Shown: piece after piece, positions 40,202-49,301 of the stretch
How the letters are laid out: the number at the start of each line of letters is the position of its first letter
Position numbering within the stretch: position 1 is the stretch's first letter
From: Shewanella psychropiezotolerans
Lineage (GTDB): Bacteria; Pseudomonadota; Gammaproteobacteria; Enterobacterales; Shewanellaceae
NCBI RefSeq assembly: GCF_007197555.1
Contig: NZ_CP041614.1
Location: 2,844,001 to 2,908,000, forward strand
Direction: 5' to 3'
Length of the DNA stretch: 64,000 bases
Translations under genes and position numbers: made by a program
The notes under the pieces: generated by a model
What the model was told of the DNA's origin: nothing
The model's database searches: none
What the model saw: the letters and a program-made list of their open reading frames with translations, nothing else

Positions 40202-40344
40202 GTGATGGTTAATTGAATCGTGCCAGATGGTCAAAAATAGTTAGCGCTGGGCCAGACTTTACTTGCGTATTGATGGCTTAACTCCTATGATCCACACGTT
40301 TTTATTTTAGTCTTGATTTTCAGGCATCCACCGCAGGCGATTTC

Positions 40345-41559
40345 ATGCTTAACTCACCACTTTCTCCCAGCTCGACCGAATTAGTCATCAATGTTTTAGA
40401 TATGGTTTTATCTGAAGGAAAACCCTTAGACAGAGCTTACTCTCATCATTTCTCGGGCTTACAATTAGCGCCGTCTGAACAGGCTCGTATCACTGTGGTC
40501 GCCGGAGATATCCTACGTAAATTAAACCTTTACTGTTATCTTTCCGATGTGAAATATGAAGAGATGTCACGCATGGGCACGCGTTTGCTCAACGTCTGGC
40601 ACATGTTCCATGAACTCGAACTGCCTAAGATGCAATATGCATTACAGGTGGATGAGAGAGAATATTTTGACCGTTTGGAGAAAGCCAAGGCTCAGCCAGC
40701 GTTATGGGACGGTTGTCCTGAATGGTTAGATACCATGGGTCAGGCCCAGCTCGGTGATGCTTGGGCGAAAGAAAGAGCGGCATTAAGTACGCAACCTAAG
40801 CGTTATTTACGAGTAAACCTTCTCAAGTGTACTCGTGAAGAGCTAGGCAAGAAGCTGAGAAATGAGCAAGTTCAAACCAAAGAGGTTGAGGGCGTAGATA
40901 CTGCACTGGAAGTCACTTCCGATTCGGCACTATTTCGCACCGAGAGTTTCAAGAAGGGTTGGTTCGAGCAGCAAGATGCCGGCTCACAACTGGTGGCAGC
41001 AGCGGTAGATGCTAAGCCGGGTATGCGGGTTATCGATGCCTGTGCCGGTGCTGGTGGTAAGACCTTGTCCATCGCGGCTCAGATGCAGGGCAAGGGACGT
41101 TTACTGGCCATGGATGTCGAGCAATGGAAACTCGATAGTCTGAAACAGCGTGCTCGCCGCGCCAACGCTCATAATGTAGAGACTCGTATCATTGCCAGCT
41201 CTAAGACTATCAAGCGTCTTAAACTCAGCGCCGACCGTGTGCTGCTGGATGTGCCATGTTCAGGTTTAGGGGTACTTAAACGTAATCCAGATGCTAAGTG
41301 GCGCGATACGCCTGAACGTTTACCTGTGTTGGTTGAGCTACAGAAACATATCCTGCAGAGCTACAGCCGCATGGTTAAAGTGGGTGGCATTTTAGTCTAC
41401 GCCACTTGCTCTATCATGCCTGAAGAGAACCGAGATCAGATTGATGCCTTCCTGGCTGAAAATGAGCATTTCAAGTTTATCGAAGATGAGAACATCAGCG
41501 TGGCTGATTCTGGATTTGATGGCTTCTACTTGGCTAAGCTTGAACGCATCTCTGAGTAA
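40345..41559 (+). CDS. RsmB/NOP-family RNA (cytosine-C5) methyltransferase
   Basis: A 404-residue SAM-dependent RNA methyltransferase. The SAM motif DACAGAGGKTLSIA is near residues 233-246; the two catalytic cysteine motifs are DVPCSGLGVLKRNPD and YATCSIMPEEN. The N-terminal part (VINVLDMVLSEGKPLDRAYS) is a small helical domain reminiscent of the NusB-like region of RsmB but less conserved, so the target (16S, 23S or tRNA) is not assigned. Single gene. Confidence 0.88.
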   Translation: MLNSPLSPSSTELVINVLDMVLSEGKPLDRAYSHHFSGLQLAPSEQARITVVAGDILRKLNLYCYLSDVKYEEMSRMGTRLLNVWHMFHELELPKMQYALQVDEREYFDRLEKAKAQPALWDGCPEWLDTMGQAQLGDAWAKERAALSTQPKRYLRVNLLKCTREELGKKLRNEQVQTKEVEGVDTALEVTSDSALFRTESFKKGWFEQQDAGSQLVAAAVDAKPGMRVIDACAGAGGKTLSIAAQMQGKGRLLAMDVEQWKLDSLKQRARRANAHNVETRIIASSKTIKRLKLSADRVLLDVPCSGLGVLKRNPDAKWRDTPERLPVLVELQKHILQSYSRMVKVGGILVYATCSIMPEENRDQIDAFLAENEHFKFIEDENISVADSGFDGFYLAKLERISE

Positions 41560-41571
41560 TAGATACTCCTT

Positions 41572-41606
41572 GAGACAGAGACAGAGACAGAGACAGAGAC
41601 AGAGAC
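41572..41606 (+). repeat. Hexanucleotide microsatellite (GAGACA)n
   Basis: Five full copies plus five bases of GAGACA start 13 bases after the methyltransferase stop. Outside any supported gene, so length changes would have little effect beyond the 3' UTR. Confidence 0.9.
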
Positions 41607-41609
41607 TGA

Positions 41610-41636
41610 AACAGAGGTGGACTTTCCACCTCTGTT
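41610..41636 (+). terminator. Hairpin downstream of the methyltransferase gene
   Basis: A perfect 12-bp stem (41610-41621 with 41625-41636) with CTT loop follows the microsatellite. The T run is missing, so termination efficiency is doubtful. Confidence 0.5.
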
Positions 41637-41928
41637 CGCCTCTGTTAGCTTATTATTCCCTGATCTGATTCTCTAGTCTTACCTATTTCTCTGGTACCTA
41701 TACCCTCTGATACCTAATACGCCCCCCTATTGCGAGTCACAATGACGATTCGAAGATAACTAATTCTCAATAACGTGCTGCAGCACACATTTATTCGACA
41801 TAACATCTTGTTTAATTAACAAATCTTAACCCTATTTATTCCAGATAGGCGTAAAATGATGACATGGCTTTATATATATTATTAGCCAGTATTTAATTAG
41901 ACGTATTGTAAAGATCTGGGGGATCACT
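41637..41928. other. Non-coding stretch before the cytochrome b561 gene
   Basis: About 290 AT-rich bases with no coding ORF seen. It probably holds the cytochrome promoter, but no clear boxes could be fixed. Confidence 0.4.
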
Positions 41929-42669
41929 ATGTCATTATCGACTACCGAAGACACAAGTCAGAACAAAACCTACCGTGTATGGGACAGACCCACACGCATG
42001 TTTCATTGGGTTAACCTGCTATTGGTGCTTAGCCTGATGTTTGTCGGCTTGATTATGTTGTTTAAGAGTGAAATTGGCATCTCGGGGTTAGCAGCCAAGA
42101 TAGGCCTGAAAGAGCTACACACAGTTATCGGCTATTTGTTCGCAATAAACCTGATCATAAGGCTTGTGTGGGGTTTTATCGGTAATCGATTTGCCAAATT
42201 TGCTGACAACGTACCAAAAATCGGGGCCATAAAGCAGTATCAGACGGCCTTACGTGCAGGAGAAAACCCGCAATACCTAGGTCATAACCCCACGGGTAAA
42301 CTCGCTGTTCTGGTCATCATGCTCATACTGACGGTGATCATGGCGACGGGATTGATCCGCGCCGGTACGGATATCTATTATCCGCCATTTGGGGCGGCAG
42401 TGACTCAATATATTGCCGCTGACGGCGTCGATGCCACTAGTATTAAGCCTTACGATGAAACTGGCGTAGACAAGGCTAAGCTTGCCGTGATCAAGCCATA
42501 CAAAAGCCTGGCGGGCACAGTACACCTGTATAGCGTCTATTTTCTTATGCTATTGATTGTGCTGCATGTCGCGGGTGTGATTATCGCCGAACTACGTCAT
42601 CAGCCAGGGATAATCTCGGCCATGTTTTCGGGAAAGAAACGAATAGTGGGAACACCGCTGGATAAATGA
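41929..42669 (+). CDS. Cytochrome b561 family di-heme membrane protein
   Basis: A 246-residue inner-membrane cytochrome b of the bacterial b561 / hydrogenase b-type subunit family. It has four main hydrophobic helices. Likely heme histidines are in TRMFHWVN (near residue 26), KELHTVIGY (near 64), GTVHLYSVYF and LIVLHVAGV. A loop of about 50 residues between helices 3 and 4 (DGVDATSIKPYDETG) is periplasmic-looking. The family moves electrons from quinol to periplasmic acceptors. No partner cytochrome c gene is adjacent, so its acceptor is unknown. Confidence 0.88.
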   Translation: MSLSTTEDTSQNKTYRVWDRPTRMFHWVNLLLVLSLMFVGLIMLFKSEIGISGLAAKIGLKELHTVIGYLFAINLIIRLVWGFIGNRFAKFADNVPKIGAIKQYQTALRAGENPQYLGHNPTGKLAVLVIMLILTVIMATGLIRAGTDIYYPPFGAAVTQYIAADGVDATSIKPYDETGVDKAKLAVIKPYKSLAGTVHLYSVYFLMLLIVLHVAGVIIAELRHQPGIISAMFSGKKRIVGTPLDK

Positions 42670-42709
42670 GTCTAGATGTAGATTTTTTTCCTAGTACTTT
42701 ACCTAGGCC

Positions 42710-42737
42710 CTAGATCTTAAGTAAGGATCTAGTTTTT
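42710..42737 (+). terminator. Intrinsic terminator after the cytochrome b561 gene
   Basis: A 7-bp stem (42710-42716 with 42726-42732) is followed by TTTTT. Confidence 0.65.
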
Positions 42738-42744
42738 GTCATGT

Positions 42745-42784
42745 ATCAGCCAGCTCACAGGATTAACTTATGCAGCTGGCTGAT
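42745..42784. other. Hairpin between cytochrome b561 and galT
   Basis: A perfect 11-bp inverted repeat (42745-42755 with 42774-42784) lies just past the galT stop. No T run follows on the minus strand; it may be a 3'-end stabiliser of the galT message. Confidence 0.5.
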
Positions 42785-42808
42785 TTACCTATCTTATCCC
42801 TTATCTCA

Positions 42809-43870
42809 TTAGCTTTTGTCTAAATAATGGATATCGGTGGCATCTCTGAGTCTGGTTGCAGCTTGCTCAGGTGTCAGATCTCGCTGAGCTTCGGCCAGCA
42901 TCTCATAACCCACCATAAACTTCTTTACCGTGGCGGAGCGTAGCAGTGGCGGGTAAAACACGCCGTGTAACTGCCAATGATCACTGCCAGTTAATTCACC
43001 TTCTCTGTCTCGCTTGAATGGCGCGAAGTGCCAGCCCATGGAATAGGGGAAAGAACAATTGAACAGGTTGTCATAGCGGCTGGTGAGCTTCTTGATGGCC
43101 AAGGCTAGATCGTCTCTTTGCGCATTACATAATTCATCGAACCTTCGAATGTGGCTTTTTGGCATTAAGATGGTCTCGAAAGGCCAGGCTGCCCAATAAG
43201 GTACAACGGCCAACCAGTGCTCGGTCTCGACTACGGTACGGCTACCATCTTCCATTTCACGTTTGACATAGTCCAAGAGTAGGTTACGGCCATGCTCTTG
43301 CTGATATGCTCTTAAATTATGGTCTTTTTTCCTGACTTCATTCGGCAGGTAGCTATTGGCCCATACTTGTCCGTGGGGATGGGGTTGAGAGCAGCCCATG
43401 ACAGCCCCCTTGTTCTCAAATGCCTGTACCCAGACATATTCCTTGCCCAACTCGGTTATTTCACTCTCCCAGGCATCAACGACCTGACGTAGCTGCTCTG
43501 TGGTGAGCCGAGGTAGCGTCTTGCTGTGATCCGGTGAAAAACAGATCACCCGACTCAAGCCGCGGACGCTTTCACTGCGCATTAGTGGATCGTCATCAAA
43601 AGGCGCTGCAGGCGTGTCGGGGGCTAAAGCCGCAAAGTCGTTACCAAATACAAATGTGGATTGATAATCAGGGTTTATCTCACCGCTTATGCGTCGATTA
43701 CCGGCGCACAAGAAGCAGTCTTTATCATAACTTTGATCTTGTTCATCGGGAGTCGCTTCGTCCTGGCCTTGCCAGGGACGTTTAGCTCTATGGGGAGAGA
43801 CGAGTACCCAGTCAGCCGTGAGAGGGTTAAATCTACGGTGTGGATGTTCAATAGGATCGAAGCTAGTCAT
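42809..43870 (-). CDS. galT: Galactose-1-phosphate uridylyltransferase
   Basis: Leloir-pathway enzyme exchanging UMP between UDP-glucose and galactose-1-phosphate. The 353-residue length is standard. The HIT-superfamily active site HPHGQVW ([13 protein letters not shown]) is visible, along with a zinc-ligand motif CFLCAGN and the N-terminal [20 protein letters not shown]. It stands alone: galE, galK and galM are not in the window, and the divergent neighbour is an unrelated helicase. Confidence 0.95.
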   Translation of the reverse strand: MTSFDPIEHPHRRFNPLTADWVLVSPHRAKRPWQGQDEATPDEQDQSYDKDCFLCAGNRRISGEINPDYQSTFVFGNDFAALAPDTPAAPFDDDPLMRSESVRGLSRVICFSPDHSKTLPRLTTEQLRQVVDAWESEITELGKEYVWVQAFENKGAVMGCSQPHPHGQVWANSYLPNEVRKKDHNLRAYQQEHGRNLLLDYVKREMEDGSRTVVETEHWLAVVPYWAAWPFETILMPKSHIRRFDELCNAQRDDLALAIKKLTSRYDNLFNCSFPYSMGWHFAPFKRDREGELTGSDHWQLHGVFYPPLLRSATVKKFMVGYEMLAEAQRDLTPEQAATRLRDATDIHYLDKS

Positions 43871-44172
43871 AGTATTTTACAGGAGGATATTGTATACGAA
43901 TGGATTATATAAGAATGAAGCTAAAAAGCGATAAGAGAATTGTACATTTATCCTATGTTTTTTATATAACTGGCTTATTCAGTAACCAATAGAATTACTA
44001 TTAAGGTGAAAAATGGCGTTTATCAAACAATACTATATAGGGCTTAGCCCCATCAATGGTATAGTTCTCCCTTTCGATTTAATTTAAATGGTTTAGAAGC
44101 TTGGACGCGGTGAGCTGTTTGCTGTCGCCTTGGTTTTTTGTATGAATTGATAGTTATGATTGGAAGGCAAGA
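43871..44172. other. Non-coding stretch between galT and the SNF2 helicase gene
   Basis: 302 AT-rich bases between divergent genes; it must hold both promoters. No gene and no clear operator was seen. Confidence 0.4.
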
Positions 44173-47100
44173 TTGACCCAACTAGATAATTTTTTTAGCC
44201 AGTCAGTAATATTCGACGGTATGCTGGTGTTATTGGAAATGACAGTGGTTGACTTTGACTACAGCGGACCTGTGTTGTCTGCGAAGTTTAGCTCGGCTAA
44301 AGATCTGGGCATAGTCACTGAGGGTATTGATGTCGGTGATACTATTCAATCACTCGTCACTGCGAGATTGGACTGGTCTGCGGGTCCAGTCATTGCCTCC
44401 GCTAATACGGTGTGCAGCCAGTGTAGCGAGTCACTGTTACCTTGTATTCATCTTGCCGCTATCGCCATCGATTATGTGGCCAGAAAAGCCCCTATCATTC
44501 CCTATCCGAGTGAAACCAAACGTGCCGATACCGCACTCAGGTTATTGAGAACTGAGCTGAGTCAACGTTACGATCCTTATCCTAATATGGCCAGACATAG
44601 AGTGGTGTACTTGCTATCAACAAGGAAGGGTGCACTGCACCTGAGCGCCCATAAAGGCTATGTCAGTAAATTAGGTCAATACTCAATCAAGACAGATTTA
44701 GGCTTTGAGGTGTTGGACCGAGGCAGCTTGCCAAAATTTGTGACTCAAACCGATGTTTATTTACTGCATAGGTTAAGAGAATTAGCCCAAGTGTTGGATG
44801 ATGAGACGAGAGCTGCTCAGCAAGAGACACTTTCCTTAGGGTTAGGAGAAACGTGTGACAGTGAGTTCCTTTATCAATTAATTTCTACTCAGCGCTGTTT
44901 CTGGCTGCATTGCGAGCAAGTCCCCCTCAAGGTCGAGCCGCATTATCTTGATGATTTTGTCGAGCCAGGCGCCTTACTTCAAGTGGCTCCAGGCCAATAC
45001 CTTGATTTTGCCAGTATGAGTCTGGTGTTGACCGAATTACCCCCATCTCTGGGTGAACTCAGCGATAAACAGCGCACTGAATATGTACAACAAGTTGCAG
45101 ATGATGACAGGGAATGGGTGCCTAAACTTACAGTGTATCGCAGGGGTATCGAATTTCCCTGGGATGAACAGAGTCATCTGGATTTACAGGTCGCTCGCTT
45201 TTCCCTCATCAGCGATGATTTGGAGTGTGGTTTAGTTGACATTTTTGCTCATGCCAGCGAGTCACCGCATCTGCTCAAGCTCGCCGCTGAACTGAGTATT
45301 CAGCTGTCCGATTTTCCCCTTCTTTCATCTGGATTTGAACCCATAGTCTGGCATCAGTTTCTACTCGGCGATCGCCAGTTACCTGAAATGTTGAGTCAAC
45401 AGATGTTTGCCATAAGGCGTCTGATGTTGGCTGGCTGGTCAATTGATTTTCAATTAATCAATCGTTTTAGCTTGGCCCAAGTCCAGACTTGGTATGGAGA
45501 GGTGAGTCATCAAGCTGCAGATAAGCAATGGTTCGACCTTGAACTGGGTGTTGAAGTGGATGGCAAGAAGATCAATTTATTGCCCTATCTGGTCAAAGCA
45601 ATAAGACAGGGCTTGCTGCAAAACTTAAGCGACACAGATACGATACTCATGGAGCTCGACTCCGGTCAGCGTCTGTCTCTGCCCGCCGACAGAGTGAAGC
45701 ATATTCTCTCTGTGCTGGTCGAGTTGTATGAGAGAAAACCGCTGTCAGTCGATGAGACATTAACTATGTCCATGAATCAGTTGACTCGAATTGCAGAATT
45801 GGCTGATCGAGATAAAATAAACAAGAAAGACTGGCATTGGCAGGGCAGTCACTGGTTACAGAATAAGGCTCAGCAACTTTACTCTTATTTAGAAGTGAGT
45901 TCAGGTGGCCAAGGCCCAGCAGATCGGGACGCTAAAGCTAAACAAATAGATTTTGCTGTTTCGCCGCCTGTCGGGCTCAATGCGCAGCTTAGAGAATATC
46001 AGCAGCTGGGATTAAACTGGTTGCAGTTCTTAAAGGCACACGAATTTTGTGGAATACTCGCCGATGATATGGGTCTGGGTAAAACAATCCAAACCCTGAG
46101 TAGTATCTTACTCGATAAAGAGGCCGGTAAACTGTCTGGCCCCTGTTTAGTGGTTGCGCCAACGAGCCTATTAGCCAACTGGTTGCATGAAGCTGGGACA
46201 TTTGCCCCCGAACTTAGGGTGCTTCTCTGGTCAGGGCCTAAGCGCCACAGTTTACAAGATAAGATTGATAGCAGCGATCTCTTGATCACCAGCTATGGCA
46301 CACTGCAACAAGATGTTGAGTTTTGGGCCAAGCAACACTTTCATGTGGTGATCTTAGATGAAGCTCAGACCATCAAAAATGTTCGAAGTCGAATTAGTCG
46401 AGTGGTTTCCAGCTTATCCGCGACCCATAGACTCTGCTTAACCGGTACGCCTTTAGAAAATCATCTGGGGGAGCTATGGTCACTGTTTAACTTCCTGATG
46501 CCAGGTTTCCTCGGTACCTATGCTCAGTTTCAGCGGCATTATCAAGTGCCGATTGAAAAAGAGCAAGATGATGAGCGTCGCCGGGCGCTCGTGCAACGGA
46601 TTGCGCCGTTCATGTTACGCAGGCTTAAATCTGAGGTCGCCACAGAATTGCCCGATAAAACGGTGATCAATGAATATATAAACCTGACCGAGACTCAGGG
46701 GGATCTGTATGAAACGATCCGTTTGACCATGTCTGAAGAGATGAGAAAAGCGGTGTCAGTCTCGGGAGTGAAACGTAACCGTTTAGCCATCAGTAATGCC
46801 TTGCTCAAACTCAGGCAGGTCTGTTGTCATCCCGACTTACTCAAACTCGATCACCTCCAGCAATCAGACTTAGCCGGCGCCGATGTCGATACAGTCTCAG
46901 TAACATCTGATATTGATGAGCTTGGTGATCAAGGTTCTGCCAATGGAGTGCAGCCTCTCGATGATGTTGGCAGGCTCAATACTCGCTCAGGAAAGTTAAA
47001 CTGGCTTGCCGCTAAGCTGCCCGGCATGCTCGAAGAGGGCAGGAGAGTATTAATTTTCTCCTCTTTTACCAGCATGCTGAGTCTGATTGGTGAACTTCTG

Positions 47101-47508
47101 GAAAAGCTAGGCATTAGCTTCGTTGAGCTGACGGGAAAGAGTCGAGATCGAGGGGCACTGGTTGAGCGTTTTCAGCAGCGAGAGGTGCCGATATTCTTGA
47201 TTAGCTTGAAGGCGGGAGGCGCGGGTCTAAATCTAACTGCTGCCGATGTGGTCATCCATACCGATCCCTGGTGGAATCCAGCAGCCGAGCAGCAGGCCAG
47301 TGATAGGGCTCACCGGATAGGCCAGGACAAGTCGGTGTTTGTCTATAAACTTATCTGTAAGGATACCGTTGAGGAGAGGATACAGCTGCTGCAGGAATCT
47401 AAAAATAATTTAGCACAGAGTATCTATCAGCAAGAGAGTCTGGCTGTTTCTGAGATGACAGGGGATGACTGGCTTGAGCTATTAAAGCCTATAGAACTGG
47501 ATGACTAA
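44173..47508 (+). CDS. SNF2-family helicase with N-terminal SWIM zinc finger
   Basis: A large 1111-residue SF2 ATPase. A SWIM zinc motif lies near residues 82-96 (CSQCSESLLPCIH). A long middle region precedes the SNF2 core: ADDMGLGKTIQTLS (Walker A, near residue 630), VVILDEAQTIKN (motif II, near 725), LTGTPLENHLGELWSLFNFL (motif III region), and C-terminal GGAGLNLTAADVVIH plus QASDRAHRIGQ. The start is a TTG with GGAAGG upstream; the first downstream ATG (44221) is a fallback. Bacterial SNF2/SWIM proteins are RapA-like or DNA-remodelling ATPases of mostly unknown role. No restriction or defence gene adjoins it. Confidence 0.9.
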   Translation: MTQLDNFFSQSVIFDGMLVLLEMTVVDFDYSGPVLSAKFSSAKDLGIVTEGIDVGDTIQSLVTARLDWSAGPVIASANTVCSQCSESLLPCIHLAAIAIDYVARKAPIIPYPSETKRADTALRLLRTELSQRYDPYPNMARHRVVYLLSTRKGALHLSAHKGYVSKLGQYSIKTDLGFEVLDRGSLPKFVTQTDVYLLHRLRELAQVLDDETRAAQQETLSLGLGETCDSEFLYQLISTQRCFWLHCEQVPLKVEPHYLDDFVEPGALLQVAPGQYLDFASMSLVLTELPPSLGELSDKQRTEYVQQVADDDREWVPKLTVYRRGIEFPWDEQSHLDLQVARFSLISDDLECGLVDIFAHASESPHLLKLAAELSIQLSDFPLLSSGFEPIVWHQFLLGDRQLPEMLSQQMFAIRRLMLAGWSIDFQLINRFSLAQVQTWYGEVSHQAADKQWFDLELGVEVDGKKINLLPYLVKAIRQGLLQNLSDTDTILMELDSGQRLSLPADRVKHILSVLVELYERKPLSVDETLTMSMNQLTRIAELADRDKINKKDWHWQGSHWLQNKAQQLYSYLEVSSGGQGPADRDAKAKQIDFAVSPPVGLNAQLREYQQLGLNWLQFLKAHEFCGILADDMGLGKTIQTLSSILLDKEAGKLSGPCLVVAPTSLLANWLHEAGTFAPELRVLLWSGPKRHSLQDKIDSSDLLITSYGTLQQDVEFWAKQHFHVVILDEAQTIKNVRSRISRVVSSLSATHRLCLTGTPLENHLGELWSLFNFLMPGFLGTYAQFQRHYQVPIEKEQDDERRRALVQRIAPFMLRRLKSEVATELPDKTVINEYINLTETQGDLYETIRLTMSEEMRKAVSVSGVKRNRLAISNALLKLRQVCCHPDLLKLDHLQQSDLAGADVDTVSVTSDIDELGDQGSANGVQPLDDVGRLNTRSGKLNWLAAKLPGMLEEGRRVLIFSSFTSMLSLIGELLEKLGISFVELTGKSRDRGALVERFQQREVPIFLISLKAGGAGLNLTAADVVIHTDPWWNPAAEQQASDRAHRIGQDKSVFVYKLICKDTVEERIQLLQESKNNLAQSIYQQESLAVSEMTGDDWLELLKPIELDD

Positions 47509-47549
47509 ATCTTGAATAACTCGCTTTGAAAAAACGCTTCTGAATGGGA

Positions 47550-47612
47550 GTTTTGGATGAATAGCTCTGGCACAAGGGTTCTGTATGGATAGTTTTGGAT
47601 AAATAGCTCTAG
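47550..47612 (+). repeat. Imperfect 21-bp direct repeat, 42-base period
   Basis: Copies at 47550-47570 and 47592-47612 match at 19 of 21 positions (core TTTTGGAT-AATAGCTCT). They lie between the SNF2 and flagellin-like genes. No function is evident. Confidence 0.6.
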
Positions 47613-47618
47613 AAGAAT

Positions 47619-47644
47619 AGCCCTGCCTTTTTAGTAACAGGGCT
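47619..47644. terminator. Hairpin between the SNF2 and flagellin-like genes
   Basis: AGCCCTG and CAGGGCT (47619-47625 with 47638-47644) form a 7-bp stem overlapping the flagellin-like stop codon. T runs are weak on both sides. Confidence 0.4.
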
Positions 47645-48329
47645 AAATAAACTGATTAAATAGTAGGCCTTTTCGCTCCTCCTCATCTTTTTTCAGGATC
47701 ACGGCGATTTTTAGTTGCAGCTCTGTCTTGAGCAAATCTGCCGAGCTTTGGGCATAATCGGTATCTTGAATTCGCGAGCGTGCCGCGCTGCTATTAATAC
47801 TGCTAATTTGGTAGTTATTGACTCGGCTGTCGATGGCGTTACTCTCAGCTCCTGCAACGCTGGCATTGTCATCTATAATCACTGAGGCATCGTCTATAGT
47901 GGTCAGTGAAGCACTTGGATTACTCGCATCTAAACCTGAAATAAAATTATTCTGTCCCAGTACTTCTGCCGCGACGACATTGATCTCTTCGGTCAGTTGA
48001 TCAAGCTCCGCTTGTATGGCTTGTTTATCGTACAAGGGATTACCTGCTTGTATGGTCAAGTCTCGTGCTCTAAGGAGGTTGTCAGTAATTGAAGCATATT
48101 GTCCTGCTTGAGTGTTAATTATGCTCTGCTCATCGAGTGCATTTCTTACACGTACTCCTGACTCATTAATACTGGATGTGAGCCTATTGGCGATCTGTAG
48201 GCCAGCGGGATCGTCCGAGGCCTTGTTAATCTTGAGCCCGGTACTGAGCTTCTCCATCTGCTCTTTACGTTTCTCTTGCAGTTTCTCAAGGTTACTTAGA
48301 CTCGATGACTGAATGCTGGGCAATTTCAT
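47643..48329 (-). CDS. Orphan flagellin-like protein with atypical C-terminus
   Basis: A 228-residue protein with the flagellin N-terminal D0/D1 signature (LSTGLKINKASDDPAGLQIANRL at about residues 30-52, quoted here as LSTGLKINKASDDPAGLQ) and ARDLTIQAGN near 90. The C-terminal flagellin motif SRIQDTDYAQSSADLLK is present, but the final ~25 residues are charged (KKDEEERKGLLFNQFI) in place of the usual hydrophobic QAxxxPQxxLSLL end. It is shorter than typical flagellins (270+ residues) and has no flagellar gene nearby. The ATG at 48329 is preceded by GAGAGA. It may be a degenerate, accessory or surface-adhesin flagellin. Confidence 0.75.
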   Translation of the reverse strand: MKLPSIQSSSLSNLEKLQEKRKEQMEKLSTGLKINKASDDPAGLQIANRLTSSINESGVRVRNALDEQSIINTQAGQYASITDNLLRARDLTIQAGNPLYDKQAIQAELDQLTEEINVVAAEVLGQNNFISGLDASNPSASLTTIDDASVIIDDNASVAGAESNAIDSRVNNYQISSINSSAARSRIQDTDYAQSSADLLKTELQLKIAVILKKDEEERKGLLFNQFI

Positions 48330-48623
48330 ACCTGTCTCTCTCAAATTGAAACCTGATATTATTATCTAACGGTATTGTCTAAAAAACAAACATATAATCA
48401 CAGTTACTTAGAGTAAATCAGAGTAATAACCTGCTTGTTATTATTAATCGTTATAACTCGTCATTATCTACTGATTTACTTCTTGAAAGGTCTGGGGACT
48501 TGGCTGTGGATGAGCGAATATTTAATTGAGAGAGATATGAGCATAGAAGGGCAATACGCTAGTTATACCGATTGGTATTTTACCTCAGAGTTTAAAAATA
48601 ATTCTCCGTACTCGAGATAATCC

Positions 48624-49196
48624 CTATAGAGAAGGAACAATGCTGCGACCATACAAAAAACTTGTTACATGAGCCTGAGCATTGAATTTTGGTAGTTCTG
48701 GGTTGAGCCCTGTACGTGAAAATAGCATATAGGTAGCAATAGGACCAAGTAATGCTGTGAGAGTTAACATCGGATATTCAGACCTTAATGCATTTTGATC
48801 TTGGTGATGTTTAATCATCTTCACCATACCTTGTAAGTTGTTTATTAGATTCATGGTTGCATCGCGTATGTCAGGGTTGCCAGATATCTCATGAAGGAGA
48901 CGAAAAACAATATCGCCATAGATATCAAAGGTGACAATGTACGATTTAACTAACGCAACAAGATCGTCGTGCAGATCGTCGGATATCTGCACAAGGCTGA
49001 GAGGAGTATTAATGAGTTGGTGATCAATTGCTCTTGCAAATAACACGGCCTTATTACCATATCGTCGGAATAGCGTTGCTTCATTCACACCAGCAATACT
49101 GGCAATAGCTTTTGTGGTGGTGGCGGCATATCCGATAGTTAACCATTCGTTAACTACAATACCAAATAGCTTATTCTCGTCAATTTTACGCGGCAT
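48624..49196 (-). CDS. TetR-family transcriptional regulator
   Basis: A 190-residue repressor. The N-terminal HTH is seen in TTTKAIASIAGVNEATLFRRYG (residues 26-47; core AIASIAGVNEATLFRRYG), followed by an all-helical ligand-binding domain. It is divergent from the nitroreductase-like gene at 49302, and the 105 bases between them hold two identical-geometry palindromes, so it probably represses that gene and itself. The ligand is unknown. Confidence 0.88.
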   Translation of the reverse strand: MPRKIDENKLFGIVVNEWLTIGYAATTTKAIASIAGVNEATLFRRYGNKAVLFARAIDHQLINTPLSLVQISDDLHDDLVALVKSYIVTFDIYGDIVFRLLHEISGNPDIRDATMNLINNLQGMVKMIKHHQDQNALRSEYPMLTLTALLGPIATYMLFSRTGLNPELPKFNAQAHVTSFLYGRSIVPSL

Positions 49197-49230
49197 CGAT
49201 ACTCCTAATTTGTTTCTTGATCATACCATG

Positions 49231-49248
49231 TGCAAGCTTTTACTTGCA
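49231..49248. promoter_or_regulatory. TetR-type operator, site 1
   Basis: TGCAAG-C-TTTT-A-CTTGCA has 6-base complementary arms in an 18-base frame. It is the near copy of site 2, exactly 40 bases away. Confidence 0.65.
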
Positions 49249-49270
49249 AAAGAAATGGACCTCCATATAA

Positions 49271-49288
49271 TGCAAGTATCCACTTGCA
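49271..49288. promoter_or_regulatory. TetR-type operator, site 2
   Basis: TGCAAGT-ATCC-ACTTGCA has perfect 7-base arms. It lies 13 bases before the nitroreductase start codon, where binding would block transcription or elongation. Confidence 0.7.
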
Positions 49289-49301
49289 TAAGGGCGGGAA
49301 T

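Noticed and set aside
48437..48455. Second Fur-like stretch before the flagellin-like gene
   Set aside because: Only about 13 of 19 positions match and the region is AT-rich, so chance is likely.
48435..48620. 61-codon ORF upstream of the TetR gene
   Set aside because: No ribosome binding site, mixed composition and no family resemblance; lies in an AT-rich intergenic region.
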